From: Phymatolithon calcareum
Lineage: Eukaryota; Rhodophyta; Florideophyceae; Hapalidiales
Direction: 5' to 3'
Length of the DNA stretch: 64,000 nt
NCBI GenBank assembly: GCA_977006965.1
Contig: OZ345354.1
Span: forward strand, 3,224,001-3,288,000
The first letter of the stretch is position 1. Each line of letters opens with the position of its first letter. A program made the translations under genes and the position numbers. The notes under the pieces were generated by a model. The model had not been told where the DNA came from. It saw only the letters and a list, made by a program, of their open reading frames with translations, and made no database searches. Of this stretch, positions 1-9,143 are shown piece after piece.

Positions 1-520
1 CATTTCCTCGCAATCCAGCACATTCTGCACTTTGTTCGTGGGTGCAGAGAACTTGGCAGCGCGAACGCGTCCACAAGACTTACTACCACCTTGGCATAGC
101 CACCCCAAGGCCCCCTGATGGTAAGAATGTCACAGTTTCTCAGTCCGTAGTGTCTTCATTGTCTCTAATAGCAGTTCAGGTAAGCTTTCGTCCGTAAGCG
201 GTTGCTATGTTTGCCATGCACACTTTAACGAGACAGCGTACAAGTGGAAGGCTCTGTTTGGAGAGAAGAAGACACCATTTTTCTTTCTTTCATACGCGCC
301 TTGGAGCTCCACATCGTTTAGACTCTTGCAAAAAAAATATTTACGTACACGAAGGTACTTCAAGGCTGCTCAAAGCCGCACAAAGTGCAGACGGTCTGAT
401 ATTATAGCATCCACCGCGCTATGTACAGTAGCTCATTGCCTCATTACTACTGTTATCATCCTTAAAATGGATGTACCGTTTGAAAGTCGAATGCTGGCGT
501 CAATCGGTTAACATGGCAGC
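1..520. other. No gene recognised left of first LTR element
   Basis: I see only short ORFs without recognisable motifs and no convincing codon pattern. The sequence ends at the four-base direct repeat TTCT (521-524) that abuts the first LTR. Confidence 0.5.
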
Positions 521-524
521 TTCT

Positions 525-801
525 TGTAGATATGGGACGATACCAAGCGTTCGCCAAGCAAGGAGCAGAACGACACTTAAGAGGTAACCCATAATTACGG
601 GGCATTTACTGACGCAATCAGGGCAAAGACTGGATTGCGTGGATAAGGTAATTGATAGATTTAGGGTATTGTAAAAGGCTATAAAAGCCAGCCCTTCCAG
701 CCTCTCATTGAGAGGGAGAGGCATCGGGCTTTTTAGAAGCATGTGTTGTGATTAAGGACTGTCTCCCCTCAGTTCTTTTGCAGGGCTTGTGGGCGTCTAA
801 A
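525..801 (+). repeat. Left LTR, 277 bp
   Basis: This matches 4053-4329 base for base by eye, at a constant offset of 3528. It contains a TATA-like element near 679-687 and a pyrimidine-rich stretch before its 3' end. Confidence 0.93.
679..687 (+). promoter_or_regulatory. TATA-like box in the LTR
   Basis: The string CTATAAAAG sits about 190 bp upstream of the gag start. It recurs at 4207-4215 in the right LTR. Its position inside the LTR suits the U3 promoter of a retroelement; transcription from it is inferred. Confidence 0.5.
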
Positions 802-872
802 GAAATTTCTTCGGTTGTTTCCCCCGCGGGGATATATCAGACAAAGCCTAGCAGAAGAGGTGACAAGGAAAT

Positions 873-3800
873 ATGTCGGATCAGAACGAAACCGATCAAG
901 ACCATACTGGAAATGGAGCTGGAAGCGCATGGAGCGTCTTTGCACCCATAAGTCATCCAGTGTTGAAGAGCGTGGATCCCGTCAAAGTCTCAGCGTTTTT
1001 GCGAGCGAGGGAGCGCTATGAGAATGAGGTAGCTGAGAAAAAGAAGGAAATGCCTTCACTCTCAAAGGCAAGCTACAAGATTTCTGTCGATCAAGGGTTG
1101 TTACGTAACATGCATTTCTTAGGCGAGCTTGAGAGCGTGGCGCCGGGAAAAGAATTGACAAGATTAACGGCAACCGATATCGAAAAATGGGTCAAGACCT
1201 TGGTGGTCCGAGAGGACTCGTCTTTTGACCCAGCTATTGTGGAAAGAGCTCTAAAAGGGCTGAAGGTGCAAATGAAGATCGCTAACCCTAAGGCAAGGAT
1301 ATTAGAGTATTGTAACGATCTTTTCAACCGCCTAGACTCTGTGGGCTACAGTTCGTTCAAAGACGACAACCCGAAGATGACGGTGAAATTAATACAGAAG
1401 CATCTGCATCCGAAGCACTTCAAAGCTACGATGCAAACAATGCTAGAGTATCAGGAGTCACTGGAATCTGACCTCGGAGAGTATGTGCGAGTACTATGCG
1501 AAGAGGCAGTTAAGTACGAGAAGTACATGCGATTGGGGAAGACAGAGAATGAAGGAAGCATCTCAACAAAAGGATCGAGGAGTGATTCAAAGCCTGAAAA
1601 GAAGGCGCCACTCTGCTTAAATCCTATTTGTGCGAAAGAAGGAAAGCGTCATTATGTTACCGGAAAAACACCAAAATGTGACCGCACTGGCCCAGAGGAA
1701 GCCAAAAAGCTCATGAAAGCATATCGTGAGAAGAGAAAAGGCAAAGAAGGAGACGCACGCAAGGTCTCACAGCGTGAATCAGACAGTGCTCAAAATAGTA
1801 CACTTATGAATGCTATGTTTGGGAAAAAGGTCGAACGCGTATTGTGTGCCGACGGGGGTAGTGACATTAATCTCATGCCACTCGACCTATTTGCAGAGCT
1901 TCAGAAGAAGGAGGCTGTTATGGATGTGGAAGAATACAAGGTGCCTCGAAAATACAATATGGCACTCACCTCAGACAAGGAAGGGGAGGAAATATATTTT
2001 GAATGCGACAAGGAAGCTGTGATGAATGTTGAATTGTACATTCGTCATGGTTGCTACTTGGAGTTGAGAAATATCAAGTGGTACATTGCGACTGGCCATG
2101 TACCGGATCCGCTACTTGGACGGCCAGTTTTAGAGGCACTGGGCTTAAACACGAAAGAGTTGCTGGAGGCCGCAACCGGAAAGATCGGAAATTCAGTCGA
2201 TATTGCCGAGCTCATGGGGCACCAGGACTATCCCGAGGGAAGTGTTGCTCGGATAATACAAGAAGGGGTATTCCACAGTGATCGTGGATTGCCAAATGAA
2301 AAGTTCAATGGCGAAGACGAGTCATGGTTGGAGCTCGGAGAAGATAAGCCAGGAGAAACCGACAGAGCTATTAACAAGGCTGAGCAGGATATTGTTGAAT
2401 GTCCACTCTGCAAGGAATCTGAATGGCCTAAGCCAGGAGAGATCTACAGAGCTATTAATAAGGCTGAGCAGGATATTGTTGAATGTCTACTCTGCAAAGA
2501 ATTTGAATGGCCTTCAATCGAAATGATCCACAGATCCCAAAGCGCATACCAAAAGGACGCGGGATTTAATTACAAGGTGGATGATGATGAGCTTGTAAAA
2601 ATCAAGGGAAAGCTTTGGATTCCAGAAAGCGATGCAGAATTGCAGCTAAAGATCTGGGTCGTTGGACATTGCGGACCAGCGGGGCATAGAGCAAAGGAAT
2701 CTACATGCAGCATCATCAAAGAGAACTACATATGGAAGAGTATGGAAATGGACTGTAAGGAATTTGTGAGGAGTTGCTTGCATTGTCTTACTGGAAAGAC
2801 CGGACACAGAATTCCGAGGCCATTGTCCACCACTGTGCATGGCACTCGCCCCAATGAAGTCATACATGTTGATTTCCTATACATGGGCCCGGGTGTTGAG
2901 GAGCACAAATATATACTCGTGATCCGAGACGATCTCTCATCGTATCTGTGGCTTTGTCCGACACAAGCTGCAACGGCTGAAGTCGCGGCAACGGAGCTGG
3001 CTCGTTGGATACGGACATTCACCATCATGGAGATGTGGGTGAGCGATCAAGGATCGCATTTCAAAAACGAAGTCATGAAAGAATTGGCCGAGGAACACCG
3101 TATTAAGCATAACTTCACGGTTGCGTATTCCCCTTGGGTGAACGGTACGGTGGAGAGCTGTATGAAAACTGCTCAGGCAGCTTATCGCTGTTTACAATCG
3201 GAACTGAAACTGGGGCCCCAAGATTGGCCTACAGTAATCGGCATGATAATGACAGCTCTTAATGAAGCTCCACTCAAGCGACTGGGAAGTCGTGAGGATG
3301 GGACTTTTAGAACCCCTTTGGAGGTTATGACCGGAATCAAGCCGGCAAGGGCAATGCTGCATTCAACAGCAATTGGAAAATCCAATGCCAAAGTGAGGAA
3401 CCTAGAGAAAATCCGGGCAATGCAGATATTGGACATTGCTGGTTTGCAAAAGCAGTTTGATGGACTGCACAAGGACGTGGCGGAGCGAGTCACTGAAAAC
3501 CGTGCGAAAAACATCAAGTCGCATAACAAGAAAACGAACTTGGTTGTGCCTAAATTTGAAAAGGGTGATTTTGTCTTGGTAAGACGTGCGCAAGACAAAG
3601 GCCACAAGCAATCGTATCGATGGGTCGGACCGTGCCGAATTACCAAAGTCGTCAGTGAGCTGATCTATGAGGTAGAGCACATGTTAACTCAAAGAGTTGA
3701 GAAAGTACATGCGGCACGCTTAAAGCTGTACCGAGCGGGAATGGACGGGGCAAAAGTATCTAAGGAACTCCTATCGCATACGGAGTGTAGTGAGGCCAAA

Positions 3801-4022
3801 TACGAAATCGTGGACGAGGTACTCGACGTGGCAGGGAACGAAAAGGAAGGAATATTTGTTCAAGTTAAATGGTTGGGATTGCCGGATCGTAAAGATTGGA
3901 CCTGGCACCCAATCAAAGCTATCCATGAAGATATTCCGGACAAGGTTGAGGAATTTTTGAGGACAACTAAGAAGAAGCGCGCTGTCAAGCAAGCTCGCGA
4001 ACAGATTGGTCTGTCCCTGTAA
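873..4022 (+). CDS. Gag-protease-integrase-chromodomain polyprotein lacking RT
   Basis: This 1049-residue ORF starts at an ATG 71 bases past the LTR. Residues 1-290 are gag-like, with a Cys-rich patch near 245-270. A degenerate aspartic-protease motif (ADGGSD, near 326) is followed by the flap-side LLGRPVL, as in retropepsins. A linker with two 28-residue repeats comes next. The integrase zinc module (two His near 597-603, then CLHC) and the catalytic core follow. The core has Asp in HVDF near 665, Asp in SDQG near 724, and Glu exactly 36 residues later, which is a canonical D-35-E. A chromodomain spans about 978-1030 (VDEVLDV, VKWLGLPDRKDWTW). RT motifs such as YxDD and all RNase H motifs are absent. 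The reading frame is intact, so the missing RT is not frameshift decay. The integrase resembles that of chromodomain-bearing gypsy elements. Confidence 0.92.
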   Translation: MSDQNETDQDHTGNGAGSAWSVFAPISHPVLKSVDPVKVSAFLRARERYENEVAEKKKEMPSLSKASYKISVDQGLLRNMHFLGELESVAPGKELTRLTATDIEKWVKTLVVREDSSFDPAIVERALKGLKVQMKIANPKARILEYCNDLFNRLDSVGYSSFKDDNPKMTVKLIQKHLHPKHFKATMQTMLEYQESLESDLGEYVRVLCEEAVKYEKYMRLGKTENEGSISTKGSRSDSKPEKKAPLCLNPICAKEGKRHYVTGKTPKCDRTGPEEAKKLMKAYREKRKGKEGDARKVSQRESDSAQNSTLMNAMFGKKVERVLCADGGSDINLMPLDLFAELQKKEAVMDVEEYKVPRKYNMALTSDKEGEEIYFECDKEAVMNVELYIRHGCYLELRNIKWYIATGHVPDPLLGRPVLEALGLNTKELLEAATGKIGNSVDIAELMGHQDYPEGSVARIIQEGVFHSDRGLPNEKFNGEDESWLELGEDKPGETDRAINKAEQDIVECPLCKESEWPKPGEIYRAINKAEQDIVECLLCKEFEWPSIEMIHRSQSAYQKDAGFNYKVDDDELVKIKGKLWIPESDAELQLKIWVVGHCGPAGHRAKESTCSIIKENYIWKSMEMDCKEFVRSCLHCLTGKTGHRIPRPLSTTVHGTRPNEVIHVDFLYMGPGVEEHKYILVIRDDLSSYLWLCPTQAATAEVAATELARWIRTFTIMEMWVSDQGSHFKNEVMKELAEEHRIKHNFTVAYSPWVNGTVESCMKTAQAAYRCLQSELKLGPQDWPTVIGMIMTALNEAPLKRLGSREDGTFRTPLEVMTGIKPARAMLHSTAIGKSNAKVRNLEKIRAMQILDIAGLQKQFDGLHKDVAERVTENRAKNIKSHNKKTNLVVPKFEKGDFVLVRRAQDKGHKQSYRWVGPCRITKVVSELIYEVEHMLTQRVEKVHAARLKLYRAGMDGAKVSKELLSHTECSEAKYEIVDEVLDVAGNEKEGIFVQVKWLGLPDRKDWTWHPIKAIHEDIPDKVEEFLRTTKKKRAVKQAREQIGLSL
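2346..2513 (+). repeat. Two 84-bp in-frame tandem repeats where RT would be
   Basis: Units 2346-2429 and 2430-2513 each encode 28 residues beginning KPGE and ending EWP, and each carries a Cys-x-x-Cys pair in VECxLCKE. They differ at only a few positions. They lie in the linker between protease and integrase. Confidence 0.9.
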
Positions 4023-4052
4023 ATGCCTCTGCTAAGCAGAGCCATGGGGCAC

Positions 4053-4329
4053 TGTAGATATGGGACGATACCAAGCGTTCGCCAAGCAAGGAGCAGAACG
4101 ACACTTAAGAGGTAACCCATAATTACGGGGCATTTACTGACGCAATCAGGGCAAAGACTGGATTGCGTGGATAAGGTAATTGATAGATTTAGGGTATTGT
4201 AAAAGGCTATAAAAGCCAGCCCTTCCAGCCTCTCATTGAGAGGGAGAGGCATCGGGCTTTTTAGAAGCATGTGTTGTGATTAAGGACTGTCTCCCCTCAG
4301 TTCTTTTGCAGGGCTTGTGGGCGTCTAAA
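4053..4329 (+). repeat. Right LTR, 277 bp
   Basis: This is the direct copy of 525-801. It follows the polyprotein stop by about 30 bases and is followed by TTCT, matching the tetranucleotide before the left LTR. Confidence 0.93.
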
Positions 4330-4704
4330 TTCTGTCAATGTACTCATTCTTCCGAGATTTCTTTAGGATAAGCCTCTCAGGAGATAAATAGACAACGAGA
4401 GCTGCAAGTAAACTCACATGTATCCATCCATTATTTTGAGTATGGCTAGTAATCAAACAGCTGCTAATGTCAGACTAGAACTGATGCATGTCGAGCGGAG
4501 GAGATATTTCTTGAAGATAAGCTCCTTGTTTACGCCATCTGGTGGTGCGACTGTACAGGGAGTCGGTAAACTAGTAGACGAAATCATATCTCCTCCACGG
4601 CGGCTTCGCAGGAAATACTATCGCAATGGATCAGCAATTGTTTACTATGGGCGACGGCGCTTCCTTATGTGCCGTGGATATGACCTTTTGATCCTCGTTG
4701 TCAC
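4330..4704. other. No firm gene between LTR element and NYN gene
   Basis: A 96-codon plus-strand ORF (4418-4708) overlaps the end of the NYN gene by a few bases. It has no recognisable domain, so I do not call it. This stretch may be the 3' flank of the minus-strand gene. Confidence 0.4.
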
Positions 4705-5805
4705 CTAAGAGTCAGGCATACCGTCATTTCCATCACCGGGTATCACTTGTGGACGTCTCCTGTGTTGAGAGCAACAGTTCCTCTCCTTCGGGAGGATCAA
4801 AGGAAACTGGCTCTTCCACGTTCTGGGGTGATGAGCTGAGTTGCAAAGCCTCCTAGGATCCGGATTCGGCAAAAATTGACCCAAGACAAAAGTGTAGTGA
4901 ATAAGATGTTTATCCAAGAATCTTCGCAGACGGCAATAGTGCCTATCCTTCTTCTGAATGTTCATCTCATCTCTGAACTTGTCGTTTGAAATGACATCGG
5001 CATTTTCTCGCATGGCGTATCGCAGTATGTAGTGATCTTCATGGTTCCCCGACGGAACATACGCTAGACGTCGCTCTTTGCGCAATGAAAGAAGAATTTC
5101 TTTGTTCTTTTCATCGAGGTGGTTCCGGATTTCCGAATTTTCATTATTGCTCTTAATAGACTTCTTTGTAATGAAAGCCACAGCTTTCACGCCACGTTTC
5201 TTGTAGTAGTCCAGCACCAGCCGTATGCCTTCAGCATCGAAATGCAAGTTGTCGCCGAATTCCCACCCTACGTTCTGCCCGTCCAGCACGACCATCCGGC
5301 GCTTGGTCGTAGATTTCGCTAACTTTTTTGAAAGAAGGATAGGCCTGGGGCGATGAGGAGAGTCGACTGGGAGCTCTCTCTGAGGAATGGCCGAGGGGTT
5401 TCCTCGCCTCTGGGGCGCAGATGGGGATAATGCCCTGGCGACAATACCCATAGCTTCTTTCCAAACCCTGTCCGCCGTTGTACCTGACTTTCTTTTTTGT
5501 TTCATGTGCACTTGTCCGGGTCGTGCTCTGCGAGCGAATTCGTCATAAACACGAGTCTTGCTCTTTCCGTCCTTGCGTGATGGAGTCGCCTCTTCCGAGC
5601 TGAGTCGGCGTGATATTGCCCGCTGGCCCAACTGTTTTGCTGAGCAGAACGTGCTGTCTCCACGCCCATGCAACGTGCGAACTAGTTTTTGGAGCGAAAG
5701 CGATAGTAGCTCATTTGTCTGCAAGATCCTATGCAGGCAATTGGCAGATATGTTATGGTCAAATCGAAGGCCTGTAGTATTGTAGACTTTCTGTGGAGAG
5801 CTCAT
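4705..5805 (-). CDS. NYN/PIN-type ribonuclease, Zc3h12a (Regnase-1)-like
   Basis: The protein has 366 residues from the ATG at 5805; a GTG four codons upstream is less likely. The first 165 or so residues are basic and low in recognisable structure. The domain at about 170-310 has the layout of the RNase_Zc3h12a family. It contains MVVLDGQNVGWEFGD with the first catalytic Asp, a GIRLVLDYYKKRG helix, EDHYILRYAMRENADVISND with acidic metal-binding positions, and HYTFVLGQFLPNPDP matching the family's closing strand. In animals this domain cleaves structured mRNA 3' UTRs. The CCCH zinc finger that follows it in animal Regnase proteins is absent; the C-terminal tail of about 50 residues is not recognisable. 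It is a single exon with no frameshift. Function as an endoribonuclease is inferred from the family. Confidence 0.82.
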   Translation of the reverse strand: MSSPQKVYNTTGLRFDHNISANCLHRILQTNELLSLSLQKLVRTLHGRGDSTFCSAKQLGQRAISRRLSSEEATPSRKDGKSKTRVYDEFARRARPGQVHMKQKRKSGTTADRVWKEAMGIVARALSPSAPQRRGNPSAIPQRELPVDSPHRPRPILLSKKLAKSTTKRRMVVLDGQNVGWEFGDNLHFDAEGIRLVLDYYKKRGVKAVAFITKKSIKSNNENSEIRNHLDEKNKEILLSLRKERRLAYVPSGNHEDHYILRYAMRENADVISNDKFRDEMNIQKKDRHYCRLRRFLDKHLIHYTFVLGQFLPNPDPRRLCNSAHHPRTWKSQFPLILPKERNCCSQHRRRPQVIPGDGNDGMPDS

Positions 5806-6879
5806 GGAGGTGTACACATGCTCTTTTCTGTATTCAGTTTATTGGGCCTCACCGCCATGTGCAGCAATGCGCAATGTTCGGTTCAAAACAGCTTTCTGCG
5901 ACGTTGCTCGATAGGGGTAGCAATAAATGAAGTAAAGCTGTCGAAAGTGTGTTGTATGCATTTTTTGAATTTGGATTTTTTTGAACGCCCTCAGAATCAC
6001 TCGTTTCAGCCACTACGCGCTTTTTAGGTTCGCTAGTCTACTCAAATCCGTGTAACCCGGGTTAATGTCGTAGCCGAAGCTGCAAACCCTCCCCCCCGGA
6101 ATAAGGGTGGAGGGAAAAACTTGGGGGTCCACTGGTCAGGTTTCTTATGAGGCTCAGGGTCGCAGCTCTATTCACGCGTTTTACTCCATTTCGTCGTAAA
6201 AACGATGGCGAAGAACAGTAAATGGTCGAGAGCTTTTCAGTGATCATAATCTCCTCGTGAGTCAGCTGATATCTGCCCAGGTACTAATCGAGATTGCTCA
6301 TGGGGATTGGGACGCACGCTGCACGCAAGGCTACAGCACTCTGATCCGTGATCGTCCGGTACAATAGTTCAAATCCATTCGTCAGACCACACACACCACG
6401 AATCAAAATAATTCAGTCCGCGAGCAGCTGTATATCTGAACTCTGAATAGACTACTCGCCAGTCTCCAATTAGGGTGAGTCTATTAATAGCCCTGTTCAA
6501 GTTGACTCTTTGTCGCCAAGTCGTTTGAGGGCTCGAGAGCACATTGAAAAGCTATCTCCAACAATAATGCCCTTCTCCATCGCATACACATGAAGCCCTC
6601 TCACGCGATTCGCAGTGCGTATCGTTTACATACACTCGTTCTTGAAGGTGCTCGAAACGAGATTATTCCTACTTTCTGCGGAAGTACTGCAATCTTGTTA
6701 ATGACCTCGCCATCTTTCTTGCATTTCTTTGACATGCTTGAATTTGATAAAATTTTAAGAGAGCGAATCTTTGAGTGAGGAGGAAAGATGCTGGATTCAG
6801 TTGCCATGAACGAGCGCGTACGTCTTCCTTTCTGGAAGGGTTTCACAGACGTTAGCAAAATCATATACTGTAGAAGAAA
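5806..6879. other. No gene recognised
   Basis: The stretch holds only short ORFs. The 5' part presumably contains the promoter of the minus-strand NYN gene. I saw no clear TATA box or repeat. Confidence 0.45.
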
Positions 6880-9143
6880 GCAAGACCTGCAGAGAGCGAT
6901 TACCGTCCGGTAAAGAGAGGCAACCCGAAGGGAAAGTTACTATATAGCTGGGCGCAGAAATGGGGATGGCAAGTTTCTTCACCAGGTGGCCCAACGTTCC
7001 ACAGCCATGCGGGCTCAAGCGTGATCGACCTAATCATATGTAAGGGAATAACCGCAGAGTCAGTTCATCTGGCACATGGGGAATGGATTGGATCGAGCGA
7101 CCACATACCGGTCATCGCCAGGGTTGCAGGACATCCCCATAATGATGGGGAGCGTAGGCTACCTTTGAGCGCCCGGAAAAACGGCAAGCTTCAAGAGGAA
7201 GCAATTGCCGAGTACAAGTCAAGTCTTCCGGCCGCTATTGAGGAAATATATAAAGCGGACACAGAGGAAGCTTACCAGACTGCATACAGAAGAGCTCGGG
7301 ATACCATCAACAAACTATAGGCATTCAAAAAGCCAAGGAAGGCTCGCCGATACAAGGAATTCTGGACCAAAGAGCTCGACAAAATTTCAAAGCTGCGAAC
7401 GAAAGCCTTCAAGAAGGCCCGGAGAACGAACCTGGCCGGTGACTGGCAAACACATAGAGACCTTGACAGGAAGATGAAGAAGATGACCAGGGCAAACAGA
7501 CGAGGCATGCTTTAAGAAATTCGTTGAAGGTCTTTCTGCTTCAACTCCAACAGACTTCACGAAGAAGATGAAAAATCTCATCCGAATGAAAAGAAGGAGA
7601 GCGCAAACGAACAGTTGCGAATGGAAGCCATTAGATCCAGCGGAAATGGTGACCCATCTAACCGAAGAGCTCAAGGATCCCAGAGGAAACGCCATTCGAC
7701 CGAGGAAGTTTCAAGTCACACGAGCACTAAAGCGAGAGCTCAAAAAGGCCCTCCGACGTGCTCTGAGGCAAAAAGCAGCTGGCCCGGACGGTATCTTCTC
7801 TGAAGCATTGCTACTAATACCGCAACAAAGTTACAACTTTCTACTAGCAACGATCACAAAGGCTGGACAGCTCGGTTGCTGGCTTGACGATTGGAATTAT
7901 GCGCTGGTGGTCCCGATATTAAAGAAAGGAGACCCAAGCTCCCCAAAAAGCTACAGGCCGATCTCACTATTATCACACGCTCGCAAAATATTTGAAGCAG
8001 CAGTGGATAAACTGATCCGGAAGGAATACGCCTTCAACAGATCACAAATGGGATTTCAGCCACGCAAAGGCACGGAAAGAGCCCCTCTCCGCTACACAGC
8101 GGCCGTAAGACAAGGAAGGATCACGAAAGCCGTTCTCGACTTGAAGTCAGCATATGACCGAGTCCTAAGAGAAGAGCTAATGCGAGAAATCGATCTCAGA
8201 ATATCAGCAAATGTTGCAGCACTAGCCTCCCTCTCTCTGCAGAGGACTCACTTCACGGTTATGAACGATACGAGAAGAACGCTAGGAACAAGCGAGCGCG
8301 GTGTCCCCCAAAGATCCACCATCAGCCCAACACTGTTTAACATCCTTATGGACACCTTAGCAGAGAGGGTAACCACTATGAACTTCAACAATTTTAGTGC
8401 TAATCTCAGTCTCACTATGTTCGCGGACGACGTCATACTAATGGCAAGACACGAAGACGAGCTCCAAGAGATTCTCAATGAATGCACAGAATGGGCATGT
8501 ATGTATCGAATGACTTGGTCGATCCGAAAGTGCTCAGTCATACTCCCCAAGAAGAGAACAAAAAGAGCGCTTTTGTTGGCGAACGAGGAAGTCCAAATAA
8601 GGCGCACAGCAGAATACCTTGGTACGTCTATTGATGAGAACGGAATCCGTCACGACAGGCTTCTGGAGCGATTCAAAAGAGCAAGCGCTAAGGTGCGACT
8701 CATGAGGTCCCCAGGCATGACAAGGAGAGGGTACAGCACTGAAAAGAATATCAGGCTCTTTAAAGCCTTTATCAGGCCAGTGTATGAGTACGCTGCACAC
8801 ATAACACCTGATACAATCCGCGTATCGATAGCAGCAGTGCAAATACAGAAGGACATGGCAACGGTACTGTTCGGCAAATGGGCAGCGCGGCATTGGAGAA
8901 GTCTAATGAAACTTTGTCAAATAGAGCCGTAGGAGTTCCGCCGACAACACTTACTCTCCAAGTTAAGACGAAGATTGGGCAAGGTAGTAGAAGAGACCGA
9001 TGATGCCGGGGCAGAGCTCGAACTCGAAACACTTGACTGCATCCGGTGCCGCAAATTCGAAGTCGGGAATAATCGCTGTCGAGAAGACAAGAGGCAACGG
9101 GTCTCAAGTAGCTCCGTCTCGCACACAGCCGCCTGTTTCTCAT
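6880..9143 (+). mobile_element. Non-LTR retrotransposon (LINE), nearly full ORF2 with three lesions
   Basis: A reading frame entering near 6880 encodes the C-terminal half of an apurinic-type endonuclease. It includes WGW, PTFHSH, GSSVIDLII and the SDH catalytic motif (GSSDHIPV, about 7099-7125). A linker rich in Arg and Lys follows, then a reverse transcriptase. The RT shows GPDGI, SYRPISLLS, DLKSAYDRV, GVPQRSTISPTLFN and FADDVILMA. A Cys-x-x-Cys tail (CIRCRKF, near 9038) ends the frame at the TAA near 9143. Three lesions break it: a TAG at 7318-7320, a frameshift near 7500-7512, and a TAG at 8930-8932. The endonuclease N-terminus and the 5' UTR are missing or unrecognisable. No target-site duplication or tail was found. 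Confidence 0.88.
7568..8932 (+). pseudogene. LINE reverse transcriptase core
   Basis: This is the longest uninterrupted part of the LINE, 454 codons. The fingers and palm motifs run in order: GPDGI near residue 72, PILKKGDPSSPKSYRPISLLS near 115-135, DLKSAYDRV near 192, GVPQRSTISP near 243, and FADD near 285. The two Asp of FADD and the Asp of DLKSAYD are the polymerase metal ligands, and all are present. The thumb continues past the TAG at 8930 in the same frame, so the stop is probably a mutation. Non-LTR RTs usually have a Y or F before ADD, as seen here. Confidence 0.9.

Larger units (their letters stand above)
525..4329 (+). mobile_element. Complete LTR retroelement without reverse transcriptase (Ty3/gypsy chromovirus-like, non-autonomous)
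   Basis: Two 277-bp direct repeats that I read as identical (525-801 and 4053-4329) flank one long ORF. The element is 3805 bp. The termini form a short imperfect inverted repeat, starting TGTAGA and ending TCTAAA. It is bracketed by TTCT at 521-524 and 4330-4333, which looks like a 4-bp target-site duplication. The internal ORF encodes gag-like, protease, integrase and chromodomain segments, but no reverse transcriptase or RNase H. No tRNA-complementary primer site beginning TGG follows the left LTR, and the purine tract before the right LTR is weak. Identical LTRs imply recent insertion. The missing polymerase implies that RT was supplied in trans by a partner element. Confidence 0.9.
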
